A stretch of DNA of 64,000 nt from Bolinopsis microptera (GCF_026151205.1 NC_087084.1:12241453-12305452); one strand, 5' to 3'. Counted from the first letter of the stretch, positions 47,801 through 58,345 are shown. The notes: generated by a model from the sequence alone, not told the origin. A program made the numbers and translations.

Positions 47801-49107
47801 AACTATTTTAAAGGACAATCTCTCCAACCTTGAATTGAACACACGGTTCATTAAAGAACGAAGAAACAAGAAAGGAACAATGAAAAAGCTTAGGAAAATG
47901 AGCAAGGATATCCAAACCGCCCAGTTTGCTAAGATGGCAACTGAAATGGGCACTTCGCATAAAGATCCTTCAGAAGACATGATAGGACAGAAAGTGCTGA
48001 CGACACTGAGCTTGCTAAAAAACTTTATAGAGTTTCAAAATAAAGACGAGAAGAAAGCGGACGAGCTGATCGCACATATTCTGACGATCATCGCGAAGCT
48101 AGAGGCCGGGTTTGCAGCAGATATATTCTCAGATGAGGATCAGATAAGGCTGATGGATTCGGTGGGGGCTGTGAGGGATCTCATTCACTGTTTTCTGGGT
48201 GTCCGGACTGATGATGGCAATACTGTGAACAAACAGGATTTTTCAGAGTTGATGGAACACTACGAGGTTGTGGAGGAGAAGTTGTGCGAGCTTTTGAAGC
48301 CACATTTTGGAGGGAACACTCTGACAAGGGTCAAATCCTTGTTTTACTACTTCAAAAAACCGGAAGTTAACATGTTTTACTTTGTGGAAATGGACGATGA
48401 TACCATTAGACGCGAATTAGCTACAGTTTTGCGTCATGCTTACAATGACATTCCTAACAGAATTCTGTGTGAACCTTCCTCAAGCACAGATTGAAGGTGG
48501 TGCAATATTCTACTCCTAGACCCTTAATTGTGAGATATTTTATTTTACGGTGTGCAACTTCATAACTGCGTTATTGAGGGTCAGTTATTTTAGAACTAAC
48601 CCGAAATTGTGGTCGATGGAAATGACTTTAACTTTATATTTGTTTGAAGGTGATGAATAACTTTTTAGCTGTGATTTAATGATATGATTTCTGTAAATAT
48701 TCAACACGTACGATTTGTGATTATTATAAACATTGAAAGAAAAAAGTTCATTGAATTTTCATCAGTTTTATGTAGATTGTGTAAAAATGTATTACAAAAT
48801 TGTTCTTATTTTGATTTAAGCCTATTTCATTGTGCTTAAATGTGTGATCAAACATTGCAATTTAAAATCTATATTAAATACATCAAATAATTGTATCCAC
48901 TCCCTACCTGTCATTCAAATCACGTGACTAAGTGCATTTAAGTAAGATTCTAAAAAGTTTATTCCTTCAGAAAAGCGACAACAATTCGACAACGGCGAGG
49001 ACCCACTGGATCCTGAAACTGAACAAGGCAGAAACTTTCACCAACAACACTTCAACGGTTTTCCCTTCGGTGGGGGTGGTCAGCAGTTTCACTTCAAATT
49101 CCAATAA
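26899..49107 (+). CDS. DNAJC3: DNAJC3 / p58IPK, ER luminal TPR-J co-chaperone
   Basis: Fourteen exons join in phase to about 483 residues (human 504, from memory): 26899-26971, 30035-30130, 30309-30433, 31336-31410, 31534-31645, 32226-32309, 32465-32588, 41823-41938, 42830-42939, 43182-43291, 43834-43974, 45536-45623, 45931-45991, 48971-49107. Exon 1 is inferred: its ATG opens a signal-like peptide (SHLKLAILSLAIYVHQ) and its GTAAGT donor is in the phase needed by exon 2. Exons 2-11 encode nine or so TPR units (for example FYQRATVFLALGRHRQALSD, ECLKLDQDHKECHAHYKKVK). The J domain begins at KKRDYYKILGVPR and has the HPD motif (KEFHPDKF) that stimulates BiP ATPase. The end is FDNGEDPLDPE plus a Gly/Phe tail (FHFKFQ) as in vertebrates. 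It loads unfolded proteins onto BiP in the ER lumen and is induced by the unfolded-protein response. Intron 7 (9.2 kb) and intron 13 (3 kb) each contain another gene. Confidence 0.95.
28175..29218. mobile_element. Foldback MITE, DNAJC3 intron 1
   Basis: The left end, a G run then TTCGCCCTGATTTTTTTTGC, matches the inverse of the right end GCAAAAAAATCAGGGTGAAC plus a C run. The arms of roughly 300 and 430 bp share AAACTTGGTTTCGAGATA, GGTCCCGGACCCCAACCGCC and CCAACTTTATATGGAAGG in inverted order. The right arm carries an extra block of about 140 bp. No coding potential. Confidence 0.8.
29367..29952. mobile_element. mariner-like MITE with CAGGGTG termini, TA duplication
   Basis: 586 bp, starting CAGGGTGTACCGTATAAAGT and ending with the inverse of CAGGGTGTACCATAGAAAGT, flanked by TA on each side. 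The interior shares AAAGTTTCAGG and TTTTTAGACTCGATTTTC with the element at 37578-38553, so both belong to one family. It lies just upstream of DNAJC3 exon 2. Confidence 0.8.
31758..32030. mobile_element. hAT-like MITE, DNAJC3 intron 5
   Basis: 273 bp, bounded by inverted CAGTGGCGTAAC and GTTACGCCACTG, with exact 8-bp duplications TTTTTGCC at 31750-31757 and 32031-32038. The interior repeats GGGGGCGCC blocks and a G run. An 8-bp duplication plus a CAGTGGCG end is typical of hAT-derived MITEs. Confidence 0.88.
33011..34478 (-). CDS. Class A (rhodopsin-like) GPCR, two exons, nested antisense in DNAJC3 intron 7
   Basis: Exon 1 (34338-34478, ATG at 34478) ends in NRNPVQ|GTGAGT, and exon 2 (33011-34000) begins AYFNRVYTLITLVDV after TTTTCAG. 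Together they encode about 376 residues. TM1 contains GVSLTIMLVIGVPANITAFL with the class A GxxxN. The end of TM3 reads SVLSVSRLILLLFPL, where DRY is replaced by SRL. TM6 lacks the CWxP pattern (YIICNIPAFVVVS), and TM7 has NSLLNPAVYYW, the NPxxY motif. The C-terminal tail is basic with Ser clusters (RTRSGAHSSGDKSS), probable kinase and arrestin sites. The ligand cannot be told; an orphan of the invertebrate-expanded class A receptors is likeliest. It is transcribed opposite to its host gene. Confidence 0.88.
34142..34386. repeat. Tandem duplication of the 3' end and donor of GPCR exon 1
   Basis: About 80 bp containing the last coding bases of exon 1 and its splice donor occurs at 34142-34221 and again at about 34308-34386, separated by 2.7 copies of a 31-bp unit (ATACTACACGTGATGCCCAT core). 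The downstream copy is a truncated exon with an intact GTGAGT donor. Confidence 0.9.
34490..34625. repeat. AATTATACTAATTATCAGAT repeats upstream of the GPCR
   Basis: Four units of about 38 bp immediately upstream of the GPCR start codon on its strand, in the likely promoter/5' UTR. Confidence 0.85.
34626..37404. other. DNAJC3 intron 7, middle part
   Basis: AT-rich intronic sequence. A repeated block (GATTCGTAATC-like, with GTTAGTGAAAATATAATTATATTCATACC at about 35048 and 36088 and GGCGAATCCTAACGATTACT at about 35972 and 36169) hints at old duplications. No gene is supported. Confidence 0.4.
37405..37535. repeat. GCCCCAAGTGT minisatellite
   Basis: About nine degenerate 11-bp units in DNAJC3 intron 7. 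Confidence 0.8.
37578..38553. mobile_element. mariner-like palindromic MITE with CAGGGTG termini
   Basis: 976 bp flanked by TA. The ends are CAGGGTGAGTTGAAAATAGT and its inverse, and the similarity continues through GTGTGGAAAGTAAA. The inside is a second palindrome around about 38175 (arms with AATCACCCTGAAACTTTCAG and GATGAGCCAGACAGAATTTT inverted). Same family as 29367-29952. Confidence 0.85.
38786..38942. mobile_element. Relic of the GGGGTCGTTCACATA MITE family
   Basis: The left end (AAGGGGTCGTTCACATAATA, then a C run) matches the MITE in VPS50 intron 17. A possible right end AACCCCTTAAGG near 38934-38942 is weak. Confidence 0.55.
38943..41822. other. DNAJC3 intron 7, 3' part
   Basis: No supported gene. 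A 77-codon ORF at 39484-39717 has four NxS/T sites and several Cys but no homology I recognise. G runs occur at about 40050-40082, and a short AT palindrome TATATAGGTATATATTATAT lies near 41290. Confidence 0.35.
42388..42471. repeat. 28-bp repeat with internal palindrome, DNAJC3 intron 8
   Basis: Three exact copies of a 28-bp unit beginning GATCCTACTGTAGGATGAAA. Each contains the palindrome ATCCTACTGTAGGAT. Confidence 0.95.
42657..42800. repeat. ATTAAGT 7-bp satellite, DNAJC3 intron 8
   Basis: About 18 units of ATTAAGT with a few variants, ending shortly before the acceptor of exon 9. Confidence 0.95.
44541..44652. repeat. 15-bp array of CACGTG E-boxes, DNAJC3 intron 11
   Basis: Eight copies of GTCACGTGGCTAGT, each with the palindrome CACGTG bound by bHLH-zip factors (USF, Myc/Max, MiT/TFE families). 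Confidence 0.93.
46408..46442. other. Inverted repeat, DNAJC3 intron 13
   Basis: CTCTCACTTTACA and its exact inverse TGTAAAGTGAGAG around a 10-base spacer. Function unknown. Confidence 0.7.
47265..48494 (+). CDS. Tandem TNFAIP8/TIPE-like domain protein, intronless, nested in DNAJC3 intron 13
   Basis: A complete 409-residue ORF. Residues about 8-190 follow the TNFAIP8 (TIPE) family pattern: an N-terminal helix with paired Lys (LNIQSKMITKLVG), LNEMYDF (family LDELYR), a helix VVDNSVAVMCKVAVVLYND, and the closing block FSEKTLGRARVFFGYFED (family HLTxKSHGRxxxVFxHFxD). Residues about 210-400 repeat the same fold more loosely, with LTTLSLLKNFIEF, ADELIAHILTIIAKLEAGF and the matching block FGGNTLTRVKSLFYYFKKPE. 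TIPE proteins are single-domain, all-helical proteins of about 190 residues that carry phosphoinositides in a hydrophobic cavity and regulate inflammation and cell death. A two-domain form could hold two lipids or dimerise internally, which is inference. Being intronless inside another gene's intron, on the same strand, suggests retroposition followed by internal duplication. Confidence 0.8.
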   Translation: MPLHVGDSLRNLSLNIQSKMITKLVGRATTGPLRNHQVLTSSSLQNLNEMYDFIALQDCEETAKTVVDNSVAVMCKVAVVLYNDLFTEREEDLILEIFDIKRKVIESFLEETEKKTGNYDTIMCHLSVMEDKTLCLLRSRFSEKTLGRARVFFGYFEDAEVFHFLFTDPSAEHFLNVSQTILKDNLSNLELNTRFIKERRNKKGTMKKLRKMSKDIQTAQFAKMATEMGTSHKDPSEDMIGQKVLTTLSLLKNFIEFQNKDEKKADELIAHILTIIAKLEAGFAADIFSDEDQIRLMDSVGAVRDLIHCFLGVRTDDGNTVNKQDFSELMEHYEVVEEKLCELLKPHFGGNTLTRVKSLFYYFKKPEVNMFYFVEMDDDTIRRELATVLRHAYNDIPNRILCEPSSSTD

Positions 49108-50434
49108 TACGTCCTGCACTTATAATAAGAACTGCAATTATGCTAAGAATGTTTTGATTCTTGATCAACAATCGCGTAGGATTGAACATTTTGGGGTAGT
49201 TTTTTAAAACAGAAGTTTTGTTTGTGTGATCTGTTTGGTGATTACACAGATAAGGGTGAATATTTTTCTGATAGATGATTAGTATTTAGCCGTTGCTTTA
49301 GTCCTTCAAATTTATGGTATGGATGATGTTTTATTTCTAGTAAGCTTAAGCTATTAGTTCTGATATTTATCCTTTTTTGGTTCTAGAGCCCATTTTAATT
49401 TTGATGTTCCATTTTAATTTGTTATTTACTTTTCCTTACGGAACAAGTTGAGCCTGTTTCATCAGAATAGGAGCGAAATTCTTTTGTGGGGTAATCATGG
49501 TGAAAAATTGTGAATCTGATCTAGAAATTGGAATATTTCACCATTTTTTCCACCAGGACTACCTCCAAGTCTTTTGTGAACCAGTTGAAACTATCCGTGT
49601 TCATGGCGCGTATGTAAATGTATTAGATCGGTCTTTTGTTTTTGCGAGTTTTAACAATGTTATGGTTATTTATATTGCTGAGTTTTTGTACATATTTCAA
49701 TTTAATCAGATTTCGATCGCATCATAAAACGTTATTTAAAATTATTAAAAATCAGACGAATATCATCGATGAGTTCGACAGACGGTACATATTTAGAACT
49801 GAAGTGCAGTACCTCGGCCCTTGCCCCTGCACTTATAGATCACCACTATTATACTTATCATGTATATTGTATATATTTACTCCTGCAAAACCACCTCTTT
49901 GCAGATAATTGGTTACATTATTCACAGTTGGTCACTTAGTTGGTCACATTATCCATATTTCTGATGAGGTTAACCATTAACATACGAATGAAAACTGCTC
50001 CTTTGCTTTTATAATATATGTATATCGGAATAACAAATGTACAAGAATACAATAAGACTGCTCTCTGCTTAATAGATTGTACAAACTAGATTGTATTAAC
50101 TGAAATTTGGTTAAAAAGCGTTAATAAAATTCATGTAAAATACAGATCACCCAACGATCCAGCCGTTGTTATCAATGCACTCTAAAATGCTTCATAATTA
50201 CTTAAAATTAAGAACTTCTCTCGAAATCAACCCCAATATTAGGTGATAATATGGAAAAATGACTAATTTATCTGGATAATACACACGTACATATTAGTTT
50301 TAACAGATAATTGACGAATAAAATCGGAGTTTTTCCAGCAATAGCACGACTATTAAAATAGTATCAGCAGTCAGCACCCGAATTCAACTTGAAACCTTTA
50401 CCGACATAACAACTTTAGAGAAAGTTGGATATGA
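49108..50434. other. DNAJC3 3' UTR and intergenic region
   Basis: AT-rich; small ORFs only. DNAJC3 and the minus-strand GTPase gene converge here. No repeat or RNA gene recognised. Confidence 0.4.
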
Positions 50435-53400
50435 TTACTCCGCACACTGAGCGAGGTATTTGGAGTACATGTCACTCTGTTTAGGTTTTATCGTTTCTAG
50501 AATCTTCTTTCGTCGAGCTATGTGAAGCTTCTTCATTCTCGAGGTCAGACGTGGTTTTGTCCGGGACAGAAGCTGAAACAGTAATTCTCAGTGAGTGGTA
50601 AATTAAATTATGCCCGCATAGTTTGAATAAAAGGTGTGGTGAAAATGCTGTCCACCCACTAAGTCGACGTGGATGGGATGTTGAACTGTCCTTAAACATT
50701 AGACGCGTAATCTGGTCACGTATACGATTTACAGTTAAACTGCCTACTGATTGCGCGCGCGGGTACGTACGTACGTATTAATTAGACCGGGTTGGAGCGC
50801 GGAAAAGGTATTAAAAAAAGCGTTGGACGATGGCGTGTGACGAATTTGACACGTATTTGACAGGAATTGCCAGCATATTGACTACCATAAGTCGCAAATT
50901 TGTCATCGCCCACGTTTCTCAAAAATAAATTGTGTAGTGGAAATATGGTGACGTATTTAAGGGTTTAGAATAAACCTGACTCCAGAGGAGTAATTAATAT
51001 TGGTTGTTTAATGATGACGTATAATACAGGTAATTCATACGTTCCGTTCAGTATCCAGCATATAATTCATAACTCAATAAATTTCCCAATATGCTCCACT
51101 GTAAACATTTGATTAATGTATATTTTTTTAGATGGTCCGTTCGAGTAATGTCAGCGGTGGAGACGGTGGTGACGCCAACTCCAACATATTTAACCCGAAG
51201 AAGAAATCATTTGTATCAACAACCATTGCATTAATGATCAGCTTCGCCACATTTAACATCCGTGGGCTCGGTGTTCAGCAAGATGATAGCCTACATAGTA
51301 AACGTGAGTTACTAGGATTAGACTGTGAAAAGTACAATGTCGACATCTGCGCTCTGCAGGAAACTAAAGTCACCGAATCAGACAGCCTTGTTTTGCGCAA
51401 CGGTTTTAACTTGTTTCTGTTCGAGCAGTTGGACAGTCGCCATGGAGGCTTGGGTTTTATAATCAGTCCTCGCATGATGAACTATGTGGTTTGCTGGAAG
51501 TACATCAGTGACCGGGTATGCTATGTCGATATTTGCATCCCCTCACGTAGCGGTACACCCCTACGTTGCAGGGTGATCAATGCCTACTGTCCACATCAGG
51601 GGCTAGTCCGTAAAAATCCAGTTGTTTTGGATAACTTTTATGGGCAGCTAAGAGAGGCCAAGAATGTACCCTCTAATGTGGAGTTGCAATTCCTGGGTGA
51701 CTTTAATTCAAAACTGGGTAAATTATCCCCTTCTGATATTGAACAGGGTTTTGGTAGATATATGGGGAAATACGGAATGGGAGTAAGGAACGAAAATGGT
51801 TCTAGATTACTGGATTTTATCTCAGAAAATAATCTGTTTGCTGTGAACACTAGTTTTATACAGCCTAGCAGACGTGTTACATCATTTACTGGTTGGCGGA
51901 AGGATTGGTCGGCTGGTCGGTACAGTAAGAAGACACTGCCTGTATACTCTCAAATAGATTACATACTATGCCGAAATAGATCTAAGTGTCTTTTGACTCA
52001 ATCAAGAACTTATGCTGGTACTAAAACATTTTCAGATCATAGACTTGTCATTGCTCGCATCAATTTCAGCAACATTCATCTTTGTTTCAAACCTAAACAA
52101 CGTCGTGTTCCTTCTTATAATATATCAGAACTTGTAAGCAACAAAGATATGCAACATAAATATCACTTGGCCCTTGAAGGCAAGTTCTCAAATTTTGTGA
52201 CCAGCAACGATCCAAATGCCGACCTTCAAAATCTTATGTCTCATATTCGTGATGCTGCCAATGTTTCCATCGGCCCAAAACCTAAAGCTCGCTTGAAACA
52301 TCACAGCAGTGATGACACTCTCAAAGAGCTTGTTGATAAGCGTCACGATCTCCGACAGCTACTTAACAATAATCAATCTCTTGATCGAACTACATTGAGG
52401 TCATCCATCAACCACCTCACTAATAGTATCCAGAAAAGATTAGTTGAAGTGAGGTCTGCTCAAGCTGATCAGACCTATAGTGATATTACTAACACAAACG
52501 ATTCAAGGAAAATGTTTGAAGCAGTAAGACATCTTCAGAAAAGTAAACCACCTAATAACTCGATTGGTGTTCATGATGAAAATGGCTGTTTGATTGCATC
52601 TGACGACATGAAAGCTTCTGTTGTTAGAGACTATCTCGAAAAACAGCTGACTCGCAATGAGCAACCTCTCGAGCCTTTTGAGGGTCTACCACGTGCTCTC
52701 AATGTCCCTTTTACTGGAGTTGAAATACATGCAGCAACCTCTAGCTTGAAAAATGGGAGGGCAAATGGTCCAGATGGAATACCCAACGAGCTAATTAAGT
52801 ACTCTAATAGTACAGTCCATGAACATTATGCTGGAATCATAAACAGTTGTTTCGAGACACATACTTTCCCCATTTCCATTGGAGAGGCTACTATAACACC
52901 CTTACAGAAGCCAAAAAAACCTATTGGTCCTCTGAAGAATTTACGTCCACTCACCTTGTCCAATGCAGCCAGAAAAATTCTGTCTATGGCTACTCTTAAA
53001 AGGATAGAAGAAAAAGTGAACGCCTTCACTGGTCCATGGCAGTGTGCATATAAACGCGCTCGTTCTTGTGCTGATATCGTTTGGTGTCAGCGGGTTCTAC
53101 TGTCAGTTGTCCAAAGGAAGAAATGGGAGTATCATCGCATGGGCATTGATATGTCTAGTGCGTTTGACACGATCAAACGCACTACGATTCTTGAACTCCT
53201 GAAACTGTGTGGCTGTACTGAGGATGAGCTGAGGATTGTCCGGTTGTTGTTGTCCAACACAAAGCTACGGGTGAAGGTAAATGGAGTTCTTTCAGCTGAG
53301 TTTTTAAGTCTCCTTGGAGCTTTCCAGGGTGACTGTCTATCCGGCTGTCTGTTCACCCTTGTCTTGGCTGGTGCTTTGAATGAACTTAGATGGACTATAA

Positions 53401-56400
53401 CAATCAGTTTAGATAGGCCGATCCCCCCGATTACTATTGCTGGCCTTCCACTTGACACTGAATATGCTGATGATGTTGACTTCAATGATGAAGAGGAAGA
53501 CAACTTGAGAGCTATTTTGCCCCAGGCAACAGCTATACTCGAGAAATGGAACCTCTTTGTCAATGAAGACAAAACGGACTTCACTCATGTTTATTTAGCT
53601 AGTACGGGTGAAGTCGACAGTGATGGAAAATTAGTGTCGGGGAATGAAGCATGGAGGAAAAGTATCACTCTAGGGTCCGTCTTGTGTAGCAAAGCTGATA
53701 TTCAGCGTCGCATAAACCTGGGATATGCTGCCTTTAACAATTACAAGAAGGCCTGGAGTGATAAACTGCCCCTAAACAAACGTCTAATACTGTATAATGC
53801 TTTAGTCGTATCGGTTCTTATGTACAACTCATCCTGTTGGGCCGTCCCCAAAATATTCCTTGAAAAACTAGATGTTGTTCACCGCAGACATCTTCGCACT
53901 ATTTTGAATATAAAGTACCCAGGAGTCATCTCCAACAAAAACTTGTATAAACGCTGCAATGCTGAACCATTGTCAGAAAAAGTGGCCCGTAGTCGGTGGA
54001 GAATGTTAGGACATGTTTTGCGGGGTCCTATTGACGGACCAGCGTTTTCTTCCCTCATTTTTGCCATCAATACACTGGACTTACCAGGGAGAAGAGGAAG
54101 ACCCCAAAGCAATCTATTCTCGCTGATTGTGCATGATTTATGTAAAAGAAATCTTTATTTGAATAATATCTTTGACCTACATTATCTCCGTAATTTGAGT
54201 TATGACAAGAGATATTGGCGGAATTTGCAATGAAGTTTTTAATTTTTAGTTTTTGTTTTAGGGAAAGATTAGACTTGGGCGTTGTTTTTTAAACTATCCC
54301 TTGTTTAGAACTTTGATTTAATAATAATGTATATGATATTAAAAGACGATGTTAGATTAATGCGAGGCAACTAACTAACTAACCTTTGCCAGAAGGAAGC
54401 AGAGCAGATTAACTCCCATAATAGCTCCGAATACGAAATACTTGTTATCTTCCGGTATCAGAGCAAACAGCTGCCGAACTGAGGGGATACCAGTTATTGT
54501 TAATTACTCCTCTATAATTACTCGAATAAATACTTTTGATAAGTGATAACTCCACCATTCAACAGCACAGGATGTTGAATATATGTTCAAAACTTCAACA
54601 TTTATGTATGATAGTTACTGTAAAATAATCGATTTGTTTATTCAGTTAAATAGCAAGATTTGACCATAACTACTCTCCATATTAAAGAAACATTAGCATT
54701 TTACTAACGTAAACAATTGTTTTATTTACATAATCTCTAGATGAAACCAATAACTCTGTTTATTTAAGCTAACGACTGTATCCCCCGCAAAGTTATAATG
54801 AAACCGACCATAACATAAACAAACCTGGTCGTATGGTTTGAAAGACTAGTTGGGTTGTTTGCTCGTCTATAAATGCACTCAACATCTGAAAATACAATAA
54901 CTCTAATAATAATAGGTTATTTAGACTAAAATTTCTTGTAATAGACTGGTGCAGTCAAGGAGGTGGTCCGCAGATTGCGCGATGGCCGTGAAGATGCCTA
55001 CTTCTAAACCTCTCAATAGGTTCAAAAACACCAAAAAGAAAACAGTATAATTTCCCATATTCAGTTCCGTAGTATTAGTTAAGACTTACACTAGGCGAGA
55101 GTATAGAGAAAATGAATTGGGTGATCAGGAGAAGAAATAGTCCATATCCCAGAGTTTGAAACAGCAACCACTGAGAATATAATTATTATTTAAATTTGCA
55201 TGTTAGATTCTAGAATTGAGTTGTAAATCCTGATTTTATGATAAGTAACTAATGATCCCACTAAAAGTTATAATGTTTTAAACTACTAAACTAGTTTCAT
55301 TATGTAATTCATATAAAGTTCATAATAATATGATGATTATACTGTAATATACCATCTGTTTACATCTACAATAAATTCTAAAATTTATTACACACTTCGA
55401 CATTGAAATGTACCCAACGAAGATGTATATTGAAGTCATCAAGCGAGACTTAGTATGGAAATATCAAGATTATGCACTTCTGTGTCAGTTCAGAATTTAT
55501 GGACAAATATTAGTATGAAAATATCATAATTAAACACTTCTATAATATATAATATATTATGTATAAAATCGGTTTAGACATTATGAAAAAATTCAGAAAT
55601 ATGATAAACACTAAACAGATTAGTGGAAGTAAAAATAAATTAAACTAACCCAACTATAAGCTTTAAGGTTATGTTTCCCATGGACTGTATCTTCAGCTAG
55701 TGTTTCATCAATCCTCTCAACCAACGTATCGCAATCTTTATCAAGAGTGTTCAATATACTTTGGAGGGTGTGGGCTATTGCTTTGTCTATATCTCTGCAA
55801 ACCTACAAGTTGAGAAGTGTTATTAAACATAATATTTAAAATACTTAACATATTTAACATATTTAACATATTTAACATATTTAACATAATATTTAAAATA
55901 CTTAACATATTTAATATATTTTTATCAAAACTTTAATCAGACATACTTTGAACTATACTTAAGTTGACGACCTTACCATGATTAGGTTAATAACAATTAA
56001 AACTAATAATTAAAATTGATAATGATATGAAAATCAAGATCTCTAAAATCACTCACATCTTCAATTTGGTTGACACAGCGCTGTTTCTCGTTAGCAAGAC
56101 TTGGGATGTAGATAGTGGGCATGTCAAAACCTGCCAGCAAATACTGTGTCAGTCAAACACAGGGAATGTTATAGAAATATAAGGTAATAATTATTTATAT
56201 CGACAGTGAATCAGCTGGATTTAGTTTAAATTGTTTCAGAATTTTGAGACAGTCAAAGATTTGGCGGCAGTCCAAGATTACTACCAACTTTAACTGTCAG
56301 ATAATACCATACAGTATATAGCAAATTAAATTAATAATATAAAATACCTCAGCCACTTCCCAATATGAATCTAGATCTAAAGTTCGTCTCAAATTCAAAA

Positions 56401-58345
56401 TTCCATAAACATTATTTTGGGCATAATGAATCAACTTAATGATAATGAATTAATTGATTAATTAAACCTGTTTTATTGAGTCCGGGTCGTTTACAGAGTT
56501 CCTGGACCACCTGCATCATAACTTTCTGCCTGTCTGTCTCCGTTCCTGCTGTATCTGCTTTAGATAAATAGAACCTGTAAAAAGAGAGAGAGATTGTTAA
56601 TACTTGATAACCGTAAAAAGAGAGAGATTGTTAATAACCTGTGGCGCTATAAAGTAAACTGTTCTAGAAATATCTGATATCAGAATAATATGGCAATTAC
56701 AATTTCCGAGATAAAATCAACAGTATACAGCGAAACATCGAACCCCGGACGAAATAATGACCGTTACACGAGATTTTCATGCTTGGCGACAATAAAATTA
56801 CTCTGAGCTCATAATCTCGGACCAACTTGTTTCCAGTCATTTTCGATTGTAACGATATTAATTTGGTGCAGGGTTCGAAGTTTCACTGTACCTAATTTCT
56901 ATGCGCACAATTGTATAAGTACCTCATTTTGTCGCCAGCAAACTCGTTGAGATGCTCCACAATGTTCAGTGTTCTCTTACAGAGAGCTTGTCCAATAGGA
57001 TCAAAGAACACAAATATCAGGTCACACCTGGGGGGTAGTTACAGTAGTTACACTAGTTGTTACACTAGTTGTTACACTAGTTACACTAGTTACACTAGCT
57101 ACAGTTGTTACACTAGTTTTTACACTAGTTACAGTAGTTACACTAGTTACACTAGTTACACTAGTTATACTAGCTTTTTAACGTTTAAATAAATCTCTTA
57201 TCAGGTGATTGTTATCTGTAATCTACGCTACAGCATCATACTGTGCTGCTTACTTTATATTATTCCCAAAACAAAATGGAATATTATAATCGTAATAATA
57301 ACTAGAAATTTATACATCGCTTCATAGCCAAAAAGAACTCAAAATCCAAAGATTCAGTTCAAGCCATCTAAAGCGACTCATGAACATGTACATAAGAACT
57401 TAGCATTTTATGAAATATGGGTTTTTATGAGGAGGTTATTTTATGAAACTTATATGGATACTTTTTCATTACGTGAATGAAGTACTTAATATCGAAGGGT
57501 TGATGACATAAAGATCCGGAGTACAGGTTTAGAATCTTAATAATTTGTTGAAAAATGATATTTTATTAATTATCTAACGTCGCATCTGCCGCTGGCAAGA
57601 AAACATTGCTGGCCAGAATTTAACGAAGCAAGTGGAGACACTGACAACAGATAGAAAGATAAGACACTGCAAACATAATACAATGTTTATTGTTTACGTA
57701 AGACACCCAGAAAAGTATAAATACTAACTTTGCGCCCATCCACTGAATAGCCTGGTCCACGTCAAAAGGGTATAACATCTCCCCATCCACCAGGCCCGGT
57801 GTGTCTACAAATGTAATCAGAGGGAACTTCTTCTGTTTACTTGTGGTCACCTGAAGCAAACGGAATTAGAACATCATCATCACTAGGTCTATTAAGAAAA
57901 AATCAGACATTTTCTTGAAAGAATCATCAAATGAGACTCAATAACAAAATGAGTTATCAGAGGGAACTTCAATCTTCATAGGAGTTCTAGAAAAGGAAGG
58001 CCTTTGCAAATTAATCCTGCCTTGGGCCCTTAATGCCTGGGCCGTTTTCTTCACTGCATCGAAGATTTGTAGTGACTATCACTACTTCTTATGTTAACTA
58101 ATCATTGTGAAGAACAACTAGGAAAACTTTTAGAACATGTAAAGTGTAAACTTATATGTGGTTTTAAGGGATGCCTTGTCTCCCACTTCAGTAAAGAACC
58201 CTTTAATGTGAAAGAAAGTTATTAAAAACAGATTAATTAAAAATAAAATAAAGGTTGATATTTACCTCGGTGGCTAGGTAATCTAATATCTTATCAGTAG
58301 AGAGGAGCTCCTTTAACATCGGGTAGAAATGTATTGTAGCAGTGC
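50435..58345 (-). CDS. Membrane-anchored EHD/dynamin-like GTPase, 3' ten exons
   Basis: Ten exons join in phase to about 304 residues: 58266-58345, 57729-57850, 56923-57027, 56468-56574, 56057-56130, 55650-55802, 55090-55170, 54825-54885, 54384-54478, 50435-50572. The G3 motif is in PLITFVDTPGLVDGE. The next strand, CDLIFVFFDPIGQAL, and G4, RFYLSKADTAGTE, follow with spacing like EHD proteins (DTPG, DxxxLLFDA, VLNKAD). After a helical region with acidic stretches come a first membrane segment (TLGYGLFLLLITQFIFSIL) and a second (YFVFGAIMGVNLLCFLLA), then a basic C-terminal tail (RMKKLHIARRKK). That layout suggests a GTPase anchored in an internal membrane by a hairpin; the membrane is unknown. 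The P-loop exon(s) should lie upstream of 58345 but I could not find them. The family name is unsure. Confidence 0.7.
51000..54383 (+). mobile_element. LINE (APE-type non-LTR retrotransposon), possibly RTE-like, full-length ORF
   Basis: The ORF at 51132-54233 encodes 1033 residues. An apurinic-like endonuclease comes first: SFATFNIRGL, ALQETK, FLGDFNSKLG, IDYILCR and FSDHRLVIA are its catalytic blocks. The reverse transcriptase follows with ITPLQKPKKP, LRPLTLSNAARKIL, GIDMSSAFDTI (motif A), GAFQGDCLSG (motif B) and EYADDVDF (catalytic YADD). The C-terminal block HRRHLRTIL, then RSRWRMLGHVLRG, is common in RTE- and CR1-like elements. There is no separate ORF1. The 3' end is a short TAAC repeat (about 54370-54383), as in RTE elements. 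The ORF is undamaged, so the copy is recent. The 5' boundary is approximate. It lies antisense in the last intron of the GTPase gene. Confidence 0.9.
55843..55925. repeat. AACATATTT simple repeat, GTPase intron
   Basis: About seven units of AACATATTT, the same unit as at 16650-16732. Confidence 0.8.
57035..57172. repeat. GTTACACTA 9-bp repeat, GTPase intron
   Basis: About 15 units of TAGTTACAC, some variant, starting 8 bp from the acceptor of exon 56923-57027 and making its polypyrimidine region unusual. Confidence 0.9.

Noticed and set aside
54940-55060. Hydrophobic minus-strand frame between two GTPase exons
   Set aside because: It ends in a stop and has no in-phase acceptor. Exons 55090-55170 and 54825-54885 join in phase without it.
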